This document shows, piece by piece, positions 46,223-58,961 of a DNA stretch of 64,000 nt. The position numbers and the translations under genes are program-made. How positions within the stretch are numbered: the stretch's first letter is position 1; the number at the start of each line of letters is the position of its first letter. Source of the DNA: Bifidobacterium hapali (GTDB lineage: Bacteria; Actinomycetota; Actinomycetes; Actinomycetales; Bifidobacteriaceae); contig NZ_MWWY01000026.1 of assembly GCF_002259755.1 (NCBI RefSeq), forward strand, positions 62,001 to 126,000, given 5' to 3'. The notes beneath the pieces are model-generated. The model searched no databases, had not been told where the DNA came from, and saw only the letters and a list, made by a program, of their open reading frames with translations.

Positions 46223-47050
46223 ATGCGAGGAGAAGCATCGCGTATCGCTGACCGAGTCTCCCGTGACTCGCTGGCGCCTAAGCTGCGCGAAGCCGGGCAG
46301 GACGCATGGCGTATCGGTAACGAACTGTTTTCGCTCACCAACGTCCTCGATCGCAACGTTCAGCTGGAACGTGCGCTGACTGATCCGTCGCGTCCGGTTG
46401 CGGACAAGGTCGCCGTTCTCAAGACCCTGATCGGCGATCAGGCGCATCCGATGACGCTTGAGATCATGACTGATCTGGTTGGTCGTCGCTGGAGCCGCGT
46501 GTCCGATATCGCTAACGCCGTGGAAGATTTCGGCGTTGACGGCATGATGTACTACGCGGACGCTACTGGCACGACGCTGCAGATTTCGATTGAACTCGCT
46601 GAACTGCATTCTGCACTGCTCGGTATGCCAGTCCTGCGCTCCGAACTGTCTGATGACAGTGCGCCAGCTGAGGCTCGTACCAAGCTGCTCAACAGTTTGA
46701 TCGGTACTTCTGATCTCAACAAGGTCACCAAGCGCCTCGCTGAACACGCGACCTGCAACCTGCGCAACCGTCGTTATCTGCAGACGATCCAGTGGCTGAT
46801 CAACAAGTTCTCGCGTCACATGGGCGAATCGATGGTCACTGTGACCACCGCAACACCGCTCAAGAGCGAGCAAGTCAGCAAACTTAAGGACATCTACACC
46901 AAGCGCGTCGGCCATCCGGTGCACATCAATTCGGTTGTCGATCCTTCCGTGATCGGCGGCATGCGCATTCAGATTGGCGACGAAGTTACCGATAACACGG
47001 TGGTCGCCCAGCTTCAGCACTTGAACCGCACCGTGCAGGCTAGCGCCTGA
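46223..47050 (+). CDS. atpH: F1Fo ATP synthase subunit delta
   Basis: 275-residue OSCP-type subunit, longer than E. coli delta (177) as in other actinobacteria. The N-terminal helical bundle covers about residues 1-190, and the conserved C-terminal segment SVVDPSVIGGMRIQIGDEV is clear. AAAGGAGGTG lies before the start. It is not fused to subunit b, unlike the b-delta fusion of mycobacteria. Confidence 0.95.
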   Translation: MRGEASRIADRVSRDSLAPKLREAGQDAWRIGNELFSLTNVLDRNVQLERALTDPSRPVADKVAVLKTLIGDQAHPMTLEIMTDLVGRRWSRVSDIANAVEDFGVDGMMYYADATGTTLQISIELAELHSALLGMPVLRSELSDDSAPAEARTKLLNSLIGTSDLNKVTKRLAEHATCNLRNRRYLQTIQWLINKFSRHMGESMVTVTTATPLKSEQVSKLKDIYTKRVGHPVHINSVVDPSVIGGMRIQIGDEVTDNTVVAQLQHLNRTVQASA

Positions 47051-47144
47051 CGCGAACACATCCGCGCTGCCCGCAGCGAAACGAACACACGCGAGCGGAC
47101 GGCGTGAGATCCTACAGATTTACCAATAACAACAAGGAGTGATC

Positions 47145-48824
<1,680 letters not shown>

Positions 48825-48827
48825 CGC

Positions 48828-51248
<2,421 letters not shown>

Positions 51249-51249
<1 letters not shown>

Positions 51250-51563
51250 TGGCTGAGTCCTCAAAGACCTTGATGCAGGTGAATATCGTCGCCGCCGACC
51301 ACCCCGTGTGGCACGGTGAAGCGCGTTCCGTAACTATCCCGGCCTCTGAGGGCGAGATGGGTATTCTGGCCGATCACGAGCCGGTGCTAACCGTTATTAA
51401 AGGCGGTTCGCTGACGGTTGTTGACCCGGCTGGGGAACGCCATGTGTTCGAGGTCGCTGACGGATTCATCTCCTTCGACTCGAACAAGCTCACGGTTGCG
51501 GTCGAACGTGCCCGTAACGTGGTTCGCACCGCCGGTGTGGACACTGATGCAGACGCCGAGTAG
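51249..51563 (+). CDS. atpC: F1Fo ATP synthase subunit epsilon
   Basis: 104-residue central stalk subunit that inhibits hydrolysis in many bacteria. The beta-sandwich domain (NIVAADHPVWHGEARSVTIP, GEMGILADHEPVLTVIKGG) is complete. The protein ends soon after ARNVVRTAGVD, so the C-terminal two-helix domain that inserts into F1 is largely missing, as in some actinobacteria. It is the last gene of the operon, followed by a strong terminator. Confidence 0.95.
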
Positions 51564-51590
51564 TCGTTCGCTCGGTGTGCACGCACTTTG

Positions 51591-51627
51591 ACAGCCTTCC
51601 TCGCGTGATGCGAGGGAGGCTGTTTTT
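51591..51627 (+). terminator. Intrinsic terminator of the atp operon
   Basis: Stem ACAGCCTTCCTCGC / GCGAGGGAGGCTGT with a 5-nt loop and TTTTT after it, 27 bp from the atpC stop. Confidence 0.93.
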
Positions 51628-51670
51628 GTATTGCGTAACGACGGCCCGATTCCGATGGTGGCCTCGACCC

Positions 51671-51912
51671 GCGTGGCAGAAAACGCTCGCTGAGACCCGC
51701 CTCAGCGAGCGTTTTCCGCCACTCAGGGGTTGGCGTGGCGGTTTTTGCTCGCTTAGGTACCCCTCAGCGAGCGTTTTCTGCCACTCACATTTAGTGCGTG
51801 GCGGTTTTTGCTTGCTGAGGGTGTGGTCAGTGAGTGTTTTCTGCCACGCGGGGGTTGGCGTGGCGGTTTTTGCTTGCTGAGGGGTGTGTCAGTGAGCGTT
51901 TTCTGCCACGCA
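51671..51912. repeat. Family B hairpins, copy 3 (four units)
   Basis: Four hairpins start at about 51671, 51733, 51796 and 51858 (steps of 62-63 bp). The first is nearly perfect, with arms GTGGCAGAAAACGCTCGCTG / CAGCGAGCGTTTTCCGCCAC. Arms diverge together in later units, keeping base pairing. Confidence 0.92.
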
Positions 51913-51961
51913 GGATTGCTGGGTGAGCGCGATGCCCGCGGGCGCGTGTGACGCCGTATGC

Positions 51962-51976
51962 TACAGTGGTGCGCCG
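51962..51976 (+). promoter_or_regulatory. Putative -10 of nucS, leaderless GTG start
   Basis: TACAGT (51962-51967) ends 8 nt before the GTG at 51976. No ribosome binding site is present. Confidence 0.4.
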
Positions 51977-52809
51977 TGCGCATTATCGTTGCTGACTGTT
52001 CTGCTGAGTATTCCGGCCGTCTGACGGCCTCGTTGCCGCCCGCGCGGCGCGTTCTGCTCATCAAGGCTGATAATAGTCTGTTGATTTTTTCTGAACTCGG
52101 CTCATATAAGCCGCTCAACTGGATGGCGGCACCGTGCACGATCAAGGAGATCGTGCCGGATACAGCCGCCCTGACTGCAACGGAAAGTTCAGCGGTGACG
52201 TCTAACGATACGGTAGGTGACACGGCTGATTCGTCGCATGCTGACACAACCGTATCGAGCGTCGATGCAACCGATGACGTGCACGTATCCGTCGTCGGCA
52301 AGGACCCGTCTGAGCTCACGCCGATCAAACTGTTGCGCGTCGCGGCTGACAAGTCGAGCGATATTCTCGAAGTCGCGTTGTACCGCATCTACTCAGACGA
52401 AACGTACGATCTCGGCGAGGACCCGGGACTGATTAAGGATGGCGTCGAGGATCATCTGCAGCGTTACCTTGCGCAACAGATTACCCGCATCGGTGAGGGT
52501 GCGAAGCTCGTGCGTCGCGAATATCCGACTGCGATCGGACCGGTCGATATTATGGCGATCGACGCGGACGGTACGCACGTGGCGATCGAGATCAAACGGC
52601 ACGGCGGTATCGATGGTGTCGAACAGTTGACACGATACTGTGAGCTGCTCAATCGTGATCCGTTACTCGCGCCAGTGCGTGGGATTTTTGCCGCGCAAAC
52701 GATCACACCGCAAGCGCGCGTCCTTGCGCAAGATCGCGGCTTCACCTGCCTGATTCTCGACTACGACGAAATGCGCGGCGCCGAAGATGACTCCCTGCGC
52801 CTGTTCTAG
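51976..52809 (+). CDS. nucS: Mismatch-specific endonuclease NucS/EndoMS
   Basis: Actinobacterial and archaeal mismatch repair nuclease that cuts both strands at mismatches in lineages without MutS/MutL. The GTG start gives MRIIVADCSAEYSGRLTA, the usual family N-terminus; the 277-residue length is longer than usual because of a Ser/Thr/Asp-rich insertion (about residues 70-108) between the two domains. The nuclease core reads IGPVDIMAIDADG and VAIEIKRHG, giving D and E-x-K catalytic residues near 190-207. The C-terminal EDDSLRLF resembles the sliding-clamp-binding peptide of NucS. The insertion falls in the known linker, so the enzyme is probably active. Confidence 0.94.
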   Translation: MRIIVADCSAEYSGRLTASLPPARRVLLIKADNSLLIFSELGSYKPLNWMAAPCTIKEIVPDTAALTATESSAVTSNDTVGDTADSSHADTTVSSVDATDDVHVSVVGKDPSELTPIKLLRVAADKSSDILEVALYRIYSDETYDLGEDPGLIKDGVEDHLQRYLAQQITRIGEGAKLVRREYPTAIGPVDIMAIDADGTHVAIEIKRHGGIDGVEQLTRYCELLNRDPLLAPVRGIFAAQTITPQARVLAQDRGFTCLILDYDEMRGAEDDSLRLF

Positions 52810-52825
52810 TTGGGGAGGCAGTCTT

Positions 52826-53007
52826 TTTTCACGGCAACGTCCTGTCAGGGGGAGTCGAGCAAGCGGGTCTCAGCAGCAATATCCTGCACAAATCAAGCGT
52901 AAGTGCGCGCAATATCGAGTCCCGCGCGCACTTACGCTTGATTTTTACACAAAAAACGAGCGTAACTGCGCGCACCTGTGCCGAATGCGCGCACTTACGC
53001 TCGTTTT
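52826..53007. repeat. Family J segment (inverted) and family C double hairpin, copy 2
   Basis: ACGGCAACGTCCTGTCAGGG (52831-52850) is the inverse of the J segments at 15889 and 41898. Family C hairpins follow at 52890-52942 (CAAGCGTAAGTGCGCGC / GCGCGCACTTACGCTTG) and 52952-53007 (ACGAGCGTAACTGCGCGCA / TGCGCGCACTTACGCTCGT), 62-63 bp apart. They lie between the convergent nucS and FKBP genes. Confidence 0.85.
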
Positions 53008-53045
53008 CAAGGCGTTACACACCCCAGAGGCAACCCCCGTGGTGA

Positions 53046-54059
53046 TCAGTACGCCGCGAGAATATCGACCACAAACACAAGCGTCGAGTTTGCCGGGATC
53101 GAACCGGTCGCCTTGTCACCGTATCCGAGGTCCGGCGGCACGACGAGCAGCACTTGCGAGCCAACCGTCTGCCCAGCCAAGCCCTGCGTCCATCCCTTAA
53201 TCACACTGCTCAACGAGAAGTCGATCGGTGTGCCCTTATCCCACGACGAATCGAACTGCTTCCCATCCAGCAGCCAGCCGGTATACTGCACCTTCACCGA
53301 CTGCGACTCCTGAACCGTCGCGCCGGAACCCTTAATCAGCGGCTGCACGACGAGCTTGTCGCTACCCTTGTACCCGTTCATCTTGATCGACGGCTTACCA
53401 TCCGCCGCACGCGTCACCTTCGGCAAATCGGCCGGTACGTCGCTCACTTCAGTGCCAGTCGCTTTAGTTGGGTCTGGCGCGGAAGAAACAATCGTAAGCA
53501 CCATAATGTACGACGTGCCTGAGCTGTTGGAATCGTTGACACCGAACGCGAGTGTCGTATGAATCTTTTGTCCCACAAACAGCTCTTTATACGCGGTGTT
53601 GAGCGTGCTACTAGTCAAATCCCACGAGCAGTCGGGCGTGTTCTTTTCCCACGTGCTCATCAGTTCCGAGCCGTCCTTGGCGTTCACCGCGATACCTTGC
53701 ACGCACACGCGATCAGTATCTTTCACTTCGTTACCGTCGCCCTTTTGCAGCACGGCATACGCGCCGTCTTCCACGGTCATCGGCGTGTTTGCGAGCGTGA
53801 CTTTCGGCTTTGAGCCGAGATCACCGGTCGCGGTAATGCCGGCGAGTTGATGCAGATCCTTGAGTGACGAGGCGTCCTTAGACGAGCTGGACGAGCCGGA
53901 TGACTTTGAATCGGACGACTGAGACGACGAAGAGCCGTTCGACGACGAGTTGTTCGCATTCGACGAACTACCGCACGCGGCGAGCGTCACGCACAGGCCG
54001 AGTGCGCACATGCCGGACAGCACGGCGTTGTAATACTGGGAAAGAGTCTTCTTGCGCAT
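53046..54059 (-). CDS. FKBP-type peptidyl-prolyl isomerase lipoprotein
   Basis: 337-residue lipoprotein with lipobox LAAC near residue 28 and a long Ser/Asn-rich linker. The C-terminal FKBP domain (about residues 240-337) shows KVQYTGWLLDGKQFDSSW, VIKGWTQGLAGQTVGSQ and PDLGYGD with the usual Asp, Trp and Tyr residues. The segment 85-235 may be a second degenerate FKBP-like domain. It probably assists folding of exported proteins. ATG chosen after AGGTGG; an upstream in-frame extension lacks a signal peptide. Divergent from the next membrane-protein gene. Confidence 0.9.
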   Translation of the reverse strand: MRKKTLSQYYNAVLSGMCALGLCVTLAACGSSSNANNSSSNGSSSSQSSDSKSSGSSSSSKDASSLKDLHQLAGITATGDLGSKPKVTLANTPMTVEDGAYAVLQKGDGNEVKDTDRVCVQGIAVNAKDGSELMSTWEKNTPDCSWDLTSSTLNTAYKELFVGQKIHTTLAFGVNDSNSSGTSYIMVLTIVSSAPDPTKATGTEVSDVPADLPKVTRAADGKPSIKMNGYKGSDKLVVQPLIKGSGATVQESQSVKVQYTGWLLDGKQFDSSWDKGTPIDFSLSSVIKGWTQGLAGQTVGSQVLLVVPPDLGYGDKATGSIPANSTLVFVVDILAAY

Positions 54060-54173
54060 GATGTCCACCTTACTGGCACTGCTTGATGTTGCCTGATGAC
54101 ACCCATCCAGCTCGCTTACCACGCACACACGCCGCCGATCATACCCCCGTACCGCACGTTTCCCCGCACGTTC

Positions 54174-54213
54174 TTGAGCCAGCCGGCAGAAGGACTGTAG
54201 AATGGGATGGCTA
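54174..54213 (+). promoter_or_regulatory. Promoter of the 54.2-kb membrane protein gene, leaderless
   Basis: TTGAGC (54174-54179), 18-bp spacer, TAGAAT (54198-54203), then 9 nt to the ATG at 54213. An ATG at 54207 is only 3 nt after the -10 and is less likely. Confidence 0.55.
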
Positions 54214-55451
54214 TGACTGTGAACAACCAAGATACTGCGGATACGCAAGAAGACGATCGCAAGGCGCGAGCGAAGGCGGAAGCTCGCCGCGTGTGGATTA
54301 TGCGTGGCCTGATTACGCCGATCCTTGGCATGCTCGCCGTCACATGCGTCGCGCTGGGATTACTTAACGCGACCGTGTGGAAGCCGAGCCGTGAGATCAC
54401 GGCGACGTCGTCCGTGAGCGGCGTGCAGTACATCACCACCGATCCCGGCGTACTGCCGCTGGTCGATCAGCAAGCCACGTTAACTGTTCGTTCGACGGCG
54501 AGCGACGAGATTTGCGTGGCACTCGGCAGTGGCAAGGATATCAACGGTTGGGTTGCCGGCGCAGCGTACGCGCGTGTGACTGGACTGCACGACTGGCATA
54601 CGCTTTCTTCTGATCAGGTGATCGCGAAAGACGATGCGAAAACCGACGATAAGTCTGCGGTTGCGTTCAAAGATTCGGATATGTGGACGCAAGTGACCTG
54701 TGGAAAAGTTTCGGTGAGCGTGAAAACGGAAGTCGAGTCGGGCGCGTCGACGATGGCACTGATCGATCTCGGCAAGTCAGGTTCGGCGGATGTGTCACTG
54801 CACTGGGTACGTCAGACGCTGCCAGATTTCGCAATACCGTTCTATTTTGCGGGCGGACTACTCGCCGTCATGGCTGTACTGACCGCGTCGCTGTTCGCAA
54901 TGCCGCCGCACAAGCGTCGCAAGCGAGTCGTGGCGAGCGCTGCGGCGAAGGCCGAAGAAGTCGCGATCAGCGAGGCGATCGCTGGTAGCTGGGCGGCGAT
55001 TCGACCGCGTTCGGCGTCGTCGAAGTCGCGTCATTCTCGGCATCGTCACCGTACGCATCGTGATACTGAGACGTCCGTCGAGACAACAGGATCGCAGCCG
55101 ACGATCGTTGATCCGTCCGCGCGTAACTTGGTCGCGGAAGCTGCGCTCGCAGCCGAAGAGACGACGGTAATCGCACCGATCGGCGGCGGCCTGCCGCAGA
55201 CGGACGATCATGCGCAGTCCACGGCGACGATCAGTGACGTTTCGACTGACGAAACGGCTGCCGAGTCTGCAGATGACAGTACGGCTTCCGATATGTCCGC
55301 TGATGATTCTGCTGGCAACGAGGCAGCGACGTCCGTGATCACACCGGAAGAACTGCAAGCGTACTTCGCGCGACTCGCACAGGAATCAACTGACAGTACG
55401 GACGATACTGCTACCGATGACTCTGCGCACGATGATAAGGAGGCGAAATAA
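54213..55451 (+). CDS. Putative two-helix membrane protein of unknown function
   Basis: 412 residues, not assigned to a family by eye. A basic cytoplasmic N-terminus is followed by one helix (LITPILGMLAVTCVALGLL), a 150-residue extracytoplasmic domain with two Cys that could form a disulfide, a second helix (AIPFYFAGGLLAVMAVLTASLF), a very basic stretch (RSASSKSRHSRHRHRTHRD) and an acidic Ser/Thr/Asp/Ala-rich C-terminal tail. The arrangement with the lipoprotein gene that follows (3 bp away) suggests a shared envelope role, perhaps in wall or division processes; this is inference only. Confidence 0.85.
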   Translation: MTVNNQDTADTQEDDRKARAKAEARRVWIMRGLITPILGMLAVTCVALGLLNATVWKPSREITATSSVSGVQYITTDPGVLPLVDQQATLTVRSTASDEICVALGSGKDINGWVAGAAYARVTGLHDWHTLSSDQVIAKDDAKTDDKSAVAFKDSDMWTQVTCGKVSVSVKTEVESGASTMALIDLGKSGSADVSLHWVRQTLPDFAIPFYFAGGLLAVMAVLTASLFAMPPHKRRKRVVASAAAKAEEVAISEAIAGSWAAIRPRSASSKSRHSRHRHRTHRDTETSVETTGSQPTIVDPSARNLVAEAALAAEETTVIAPIGGGLPQTDDHAQSTATISDVSTDETAAESADDSTASDMSADDSAGNEAATSVITPEELQAYFARLAQESTDSTDDTATDDSAHDDKEAK

Positions 55452-55454
55452 GCA

Positions 55455-56480
55455 ATGATCATCACCAAAACTATGCGTACTCTCGCAGCGGCAACACTGG
55501 CGATCGCTGTATCCGTCTCACTCGCCGGCTGCGAAGGCCAGATTCCGCAACCGTCAACCGATACGACCGCTGATACCAGTACGTCAACCACCGCAACGCC
55601 AGACTTGACAGAAGCGCAGGAAAAAGCCATTCGTAAAGCCATTCTTGACGCGTACCAAGCCGCCGGTGACTCTAAAAATACCGACGGACTTGACTCGCGC
55701 GTCACCGGTCCTGCACTCGACATCTACTCAAGCCGCATCACGATCGCACGCACGACCGGCACACTCGACAAGTACGCGACCATCCCAGCTGACATCGCGC
55801 AAACCGTTATCCCAACCGATTCAGGCTGGCCGCGCGCCGTCTTCAGCATCACCACCACCACCGAAGATCAGCAGTCCAAACGACTCCTCGTCATGGTTCA
55901 AGACTCAGCGCGCTCCAACTACAAACTGTGGGGCGTAGCCCGCCTCTTCCAAGGCACCACGCTGCCCAGCTTCGCCGTTCCTACAATCGGCGCATCACTC
56001 GGCTCGCCCACTGACAGTGGACTCGTTGCCACCCCGCAAGATGCCGTCAACCAATACGCCGACGTGCTCGCCAACGGGTCAAACAGCAAATACGCGGCCA
56101 ATATCGCTGACGATGAACTACGCAAAAACCTTGCCACCACCACGCAGCAAGTCGCGGACGGCATGGCTCGCAACAACGGCACCCAACAACAAGTGTTTAC
56201 CCCCGTCGACGGTGCGATTCATGTCATGCGTTCCGTCGACGGTGGCGACCTTGTCGTCGCGCAAATCAACTCGCAATGGACTCGCCAAGCCGGCGAAGGA
56301 CGCGAATCCCAGCCCGCCTCCAACGACGAACGAGCTCTTTTCGGCGACGCCAAATCCACCAGCACCATCCGCGTTTCCTACGTCAACACTATTGCTCTGT
56401 ATGTTCCGGCCAAAGATTCCGGTAAACAGATCACGGCAGTGGGTGCGGATAGGCAAGTCGTCAAAGTTGAAGCCCTGTAA
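55455..56480 (+). CDS. Putative lipoprotein of unknown function
   Basis: 341-residue secreted lipoprotein with lipobox LAGC near residue 26 (VSVSLAGCEG) and a Thr/Asp-rich linker. The rest is a mostly beta/alpha globular domain, with possibly a repeated pattern around DLTEAQEKAIRKAILDAYQ and TPQDAVNQYADVLANGSNS, without a recognised motif. It shares a likely transcript with the upstream membrane protein; AAGGAGG lies 12 nt before this ATG, inside the upstream gene. An internal ATG (MRTLAAATLAI) would still give a signal peptide. Confidence 0.85.
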   Translation: MIITKTMRTLAAATLAIAVSVSLAGCEGQIPQPSTDTTADTSTSTTATPDLTEAQEKAIRKAILDAYQAAGDSKNTDGLDSRVTGPALDIYSSRITIARTTGTLDKYATIPADIAQTVIPTDSGWPRAVFSITTTTEDQQSKRLLVMVQDSARSNYKLWGVARLFQGTTLPSFAVPTIGASLGSPTDSGLVATPQDAVNQYADVLANGSNSKYAANIADDELRKNLATTTQQVADGMARNNGTQQQVFTPVDGAIHVMRSVDGGDLVVAQINSQWTRQAGEGRESQPASNDERALFGDAKSTSTIRVSYVNTIALYVPAKDSGKQITAVGADRQVVKVEAL

Positions 56481-56582
56481 TGCTCACAGACCACGCACAC
56501 AGACCGCCTTTCCTCACCGCTCGACGTGCCTGAGCACGCCTTCGGGTTCGGACGGCGGTCTGTGCACGCGTTCTGTGAGCAT
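56481..56582. repeat. Large imperfect inverted repeat after the lipoprotein gene
   Basis: The left arm from 56481 (TGCTCACAGA, CGCACACAGACCGCC) pairs with the right arm ending at 56582 (GGCGGTCTGTGCACG, TCTGTGAGCA), giving about 28 paired bases. The loop contains a further small hairpin (CGTGCCTGAGCACG). It may end transcription or protect the mRNA 3' end. Confidence 0.75.
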
Positions 56583-56639
56583 GCTCACCCCACAACGGAG
56601 CGCCCTGAGCGTTGCTCCTCAGTGCGTCTCGCCAATGGT

Positions 56640-56661
56640 GGCTCCCCTTGTCAGGGGAGCT
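56640..56661. terminator. Family H hairpin
   Basis: GGCTCCCC-TTGTCA-GGGGAGCT, the same hairpin type as at 6535 and 15919. The rest of the gap to 56826 shows only the GGAGG site of the next gene. Confidence 0.6.
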
Positions 56662-56826
56662 GCGATTTCACAGATCCGCCATCTCGGCGCGCAAGAAAAA
56701 TACGCCGAGCGCGACTGGCTCACCGCATATTCTCGTCGAGACACTACAATGCCAAATGGTACGGTTGCGGCGAAGCATGTTCCCGCCCGCGACCCAGCAT
56801 GACAGAACACCTACGTGGAGGCAGTG

Positions 56827-57795
56827 ATGGTTGATCAGTACGATTCTTGGCTCGTCGGTCAGGGCAATAATAACCAAAGCGGCGATCTCAACGAGCTCAA
56901 GCATCAGGTAAAAGCCGCTCCCGGCGAGTTGGGCGGCGCTCCCGCAGCTGGCGGCTACGTCATCGACGTCACTGAATCCACGTTCCAAGCAACAGTCACC
57001 ACATCTGCCACATTCCCAATCCTGCTGTTACTGTGGACTGCAAACGACGACCGCCTATTCGACATGGCTCGCGCGCTCGGCGATGCAGTCAACAAGCTCA
57101 ACGGTCAAATCCAACTCGCGCGTATCGACGTCAAAGAAAACCCGCAGATCGCGCAAGCCTTCCGCGTCACCGCAGTACCCGCGCTATTCGCTCTCGTCAA
57201 CGGTCAGCCGATGATGGTCACCCAGCCCGGCGTTCCTACCGACGACGAGCTCACGCAAATCACTGACGCAGTCCTGCCGCAAATCATCCAACTCGCTCAG
57301 CAGCAAGGCGTCACTGGTACTGCGCCGTACTCAGGCGACCCTGAAGCCGATCGCAAGGCTGCGCAAGAGCAGGCCGAGCAGATTCCGCCCGAACATGAGG
57401 AAGCGCACCGTCTCGCGCTTTCCGGCGACTACTCCGGTGCGGCCGCAGCTTACGAGAAGGTACTCGAAGCGAATCCGAACGATACGCTCGCCGCGCGCGA
57501 ACGCTCCAAGGCGTTGCTTCTCGCGCGTTCTGCAACCGCCGACGTGCGCGAAGTGCGTGCCGCTGCAGCTGCGCACCCTGACGACGTGGACGCGCAGTTG
57601 GCTGTCGCCGATATTGATATGATCGGCGGCCAGATTCAGGACGCGTTCGACCGTCTGCTTGACTGGCTTGCGGCTGGTCACAAGGACGAACTTGAGCCCG
57701 TTCGCAAGCGTCTGCTTGAGTACTTTGCGATTCCTGAGCCGACTGACGAACGCCTCAAGCGCGCGCGTCGCCGCCTCGCCACACTGATGTTCTGA
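56827..57795 (+). CDS. CnoX-like thioredoxin-fold/TPR co-chaperone without CxxC
   Basis: 322-residue cytoplasmic protein. A thioredoxin-like domain (residues 45-160; FPILLLLWTANDDRLFDMAR, VTAVPALFALVNGQPM) is followed by TPR-like helices (HEEAHRLALSGDYSGAAAAYEKVLEANP) and a C-terminal segment (KRARRRLATLMF), the layout of YbbN/CnoX. The active-site CxxC is replaced by Thr-Ala-Asn-Asp after the Trp, so no redox activity is expected; a holdase role has been shown for CnoX proteins elsewhere. ATG chosen 5 nt after GGAGG. Confidence 0.85.
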   Translation: MVDQYDSWLVGQGNNNQSGDLNELKHQVKAAPGELGGAPAAGGYVIDVTESTFQATVTTSATFPILLLLWTANDDRLFDMARALGDAVNKLNGQIQLARIDVKENPQIAQAFRVTAVPALFALVNGQPMMVTQPGVPTDDELTQITDAVLPQIIQLAQQQGVTGTAPYSGDPEADRKAAQEQAEQIPPEHEEAHRLALSGDYSGAAAAYEKVLEANPNDTLAARERSKALLLARSATADVREVRAAAAAHPDDVDAQLAVADIDMIGGQIQDAFDRLLDWLAAGHKDELEPVRKRLLEYFAIPEPTDERLKRARRRLATLMF

Positions 57796-57805
57796 CATCC
57801 CTCGC

Positions 57806-57858
57806 TCGTCTGTAATTACAGAATGAGCTGTCGACGAAGTCGATTGAGGGGTAGTTAC
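57806..57858. repeat. Short dispersed repeat (family I)
   Basis: Contains TAATTACAGAATGAGCTGTC and GACTT/AAGTC-like dyads, ending GAGGGGTAGT. It resembles 42002-42050 (AATTGCAGAACC, AGCTGTCGGCGAAG, GAGGGATAGT). Confidence 0.55.
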
Positions 57859-57873
57859 ATTGGGCTTATGCCG

Positions 57874-57911
57874 TTACGCACGGTACGTAGCGTAAGGAAT
57901 ACTGTGACATA
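57874..57911 (+). promoter_or_regulatory. Promoter of rsmI, leaderless start
   Basis: TTACGC (57874-57879), 18-bp spacer, AATACT (57898-57903), then 7 nt to the ATG. Confidence 0.45.
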
Positions 57912-58942
57912 TGACGGCAGACAGGACGAATGGACAGGCGATGAGTGAACCGACCGACATGGTTGACGATGCCGACTTGAGCGATGTGCTTGACAGTGTG
58001 TCTAGTGACGCGAGTGACGATGTCCACGGCGACACGGTAGGTGACACGGTAACGATCACGATTCCGCGTGGCACAGTCGTACTCGCGGCCACGCCGATCG
58101 GCAACGTCGCGGATGCGTCTGCACGACTGCGCGCGCTGCTTGCCGACGCGGATATTGTCGCCGCGGAAGACACACGTCGACTGTACGATCTCGCAAATCG
58201 GCTCGGCGTACACGTCGGCGGAACCGTCGTCGCGTATCACGATCACAACGAGCGCAACAAAGCCGACGGACTGCTCGACCGCGTTGAAACCGGCGCAACA
58301 GTGCTCGTCGTTTCAGACGCTGGCATGCCTACGATCAACGATCCAGGACTCGCGATCGTACGTCGCGCGATCGAACGCGGACTGCCAGTCACCTGCGCGC
58401 CCGGACCGAGCGCTGTACTCGATGCGCTCGCACTGTCTGGACTGCCGACTGACCGATTCTGCTACGAAGGATTCCTGCCGCGCAAGCATGCCGAACGTGT
58501 TCAGCACTTGCGCATGCTGCAATCCGAACGCCGTACGATCGTGTTTTACGAGACGCCGCATCGCATCGCTGAGTCGATGGACGATCTGCTTGACGGATTT
58601 GGTGCAGACCGTCCGATGGCCCTGTGCCGCGAGCTGACCAAGGATTACGAGGAGATTCGCCGCGGTACGATCAGCGAGATTCGCCAAGGCGTAATCGACG
58701 ATCCGCCGCGCGGTGAGATCGTACTCGTAATCGGCGGTGCATCCGACGAGGAAGCTGCCGCTGCAGCGCCTGCCACGTTAAGCGTGGACGAGCTGGCCGT
58801 ACTTGCGATTGATCGCGCGCTCGAAGACGGGTTGCGTATCAAGGATGCGATCGCGCAGGTCGTCAGCGAGCATCCGCTTGCTGATGGTTCGCTACCCAAT
58901 CGTAAGCAGGTCTACGCCGCCGTACTACGTATCAAAGGCTGA
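57911..58942 (+). CDS. rsmI: 16S rRNA (cytidine-1402-2'-O)-methyltransferase RsmI
   Basis: SAM-dependent tetrapyrrole-methylase-fold enzyme that 2'-O-methylates C1402 in the decoding centre. Family motifs in order: VVLAATPIGNVADASAR, VAAEDTRRLYDLA, VSDAGMPTINDPG, CAPGPSAVLDALALSGLP, FVFYETPHRI-like IVFYETPHRIAES, and RELTKDYEEIRRGT. At 343 residues it has an extra Asp/Ser/Thr-rich N-terminal segment of about 45 residues before the fold; a shorter start within it cannot be excluded. Confidence 0.95.
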   Translation: MTADRTNGQAMSEPTDMVDDADLSDVLDSVSSDASDDVHGDTVGDTVTITIPRGTVVLAATPIGNVADASARLRALLADADIVAAEDTRRLYDLANRLGVHVGGTVVAYHDHNERNKADGLLDRVETGATVLVVSDAGMPTINDPGLAIVRRAIERGLPVTCAPGPSAVLDALALSGLPTDRFCYEGFLPRKHAERVQHLRMLQSERRTIVFYETPHRIAESMDDLLDGFGADRPMALCRELTKDYEEIRRGTISEIRQGVIDDPPRGEIVLVIGGASDEEAAAAAPATLSVDELAVLAIDRALEDGLRIKDAIAQVVSEHPLADGSLPNRKQVYAAVLRIKG

Positions 58943-58961
58943 TTAGCGCGCTCATTCGTTA

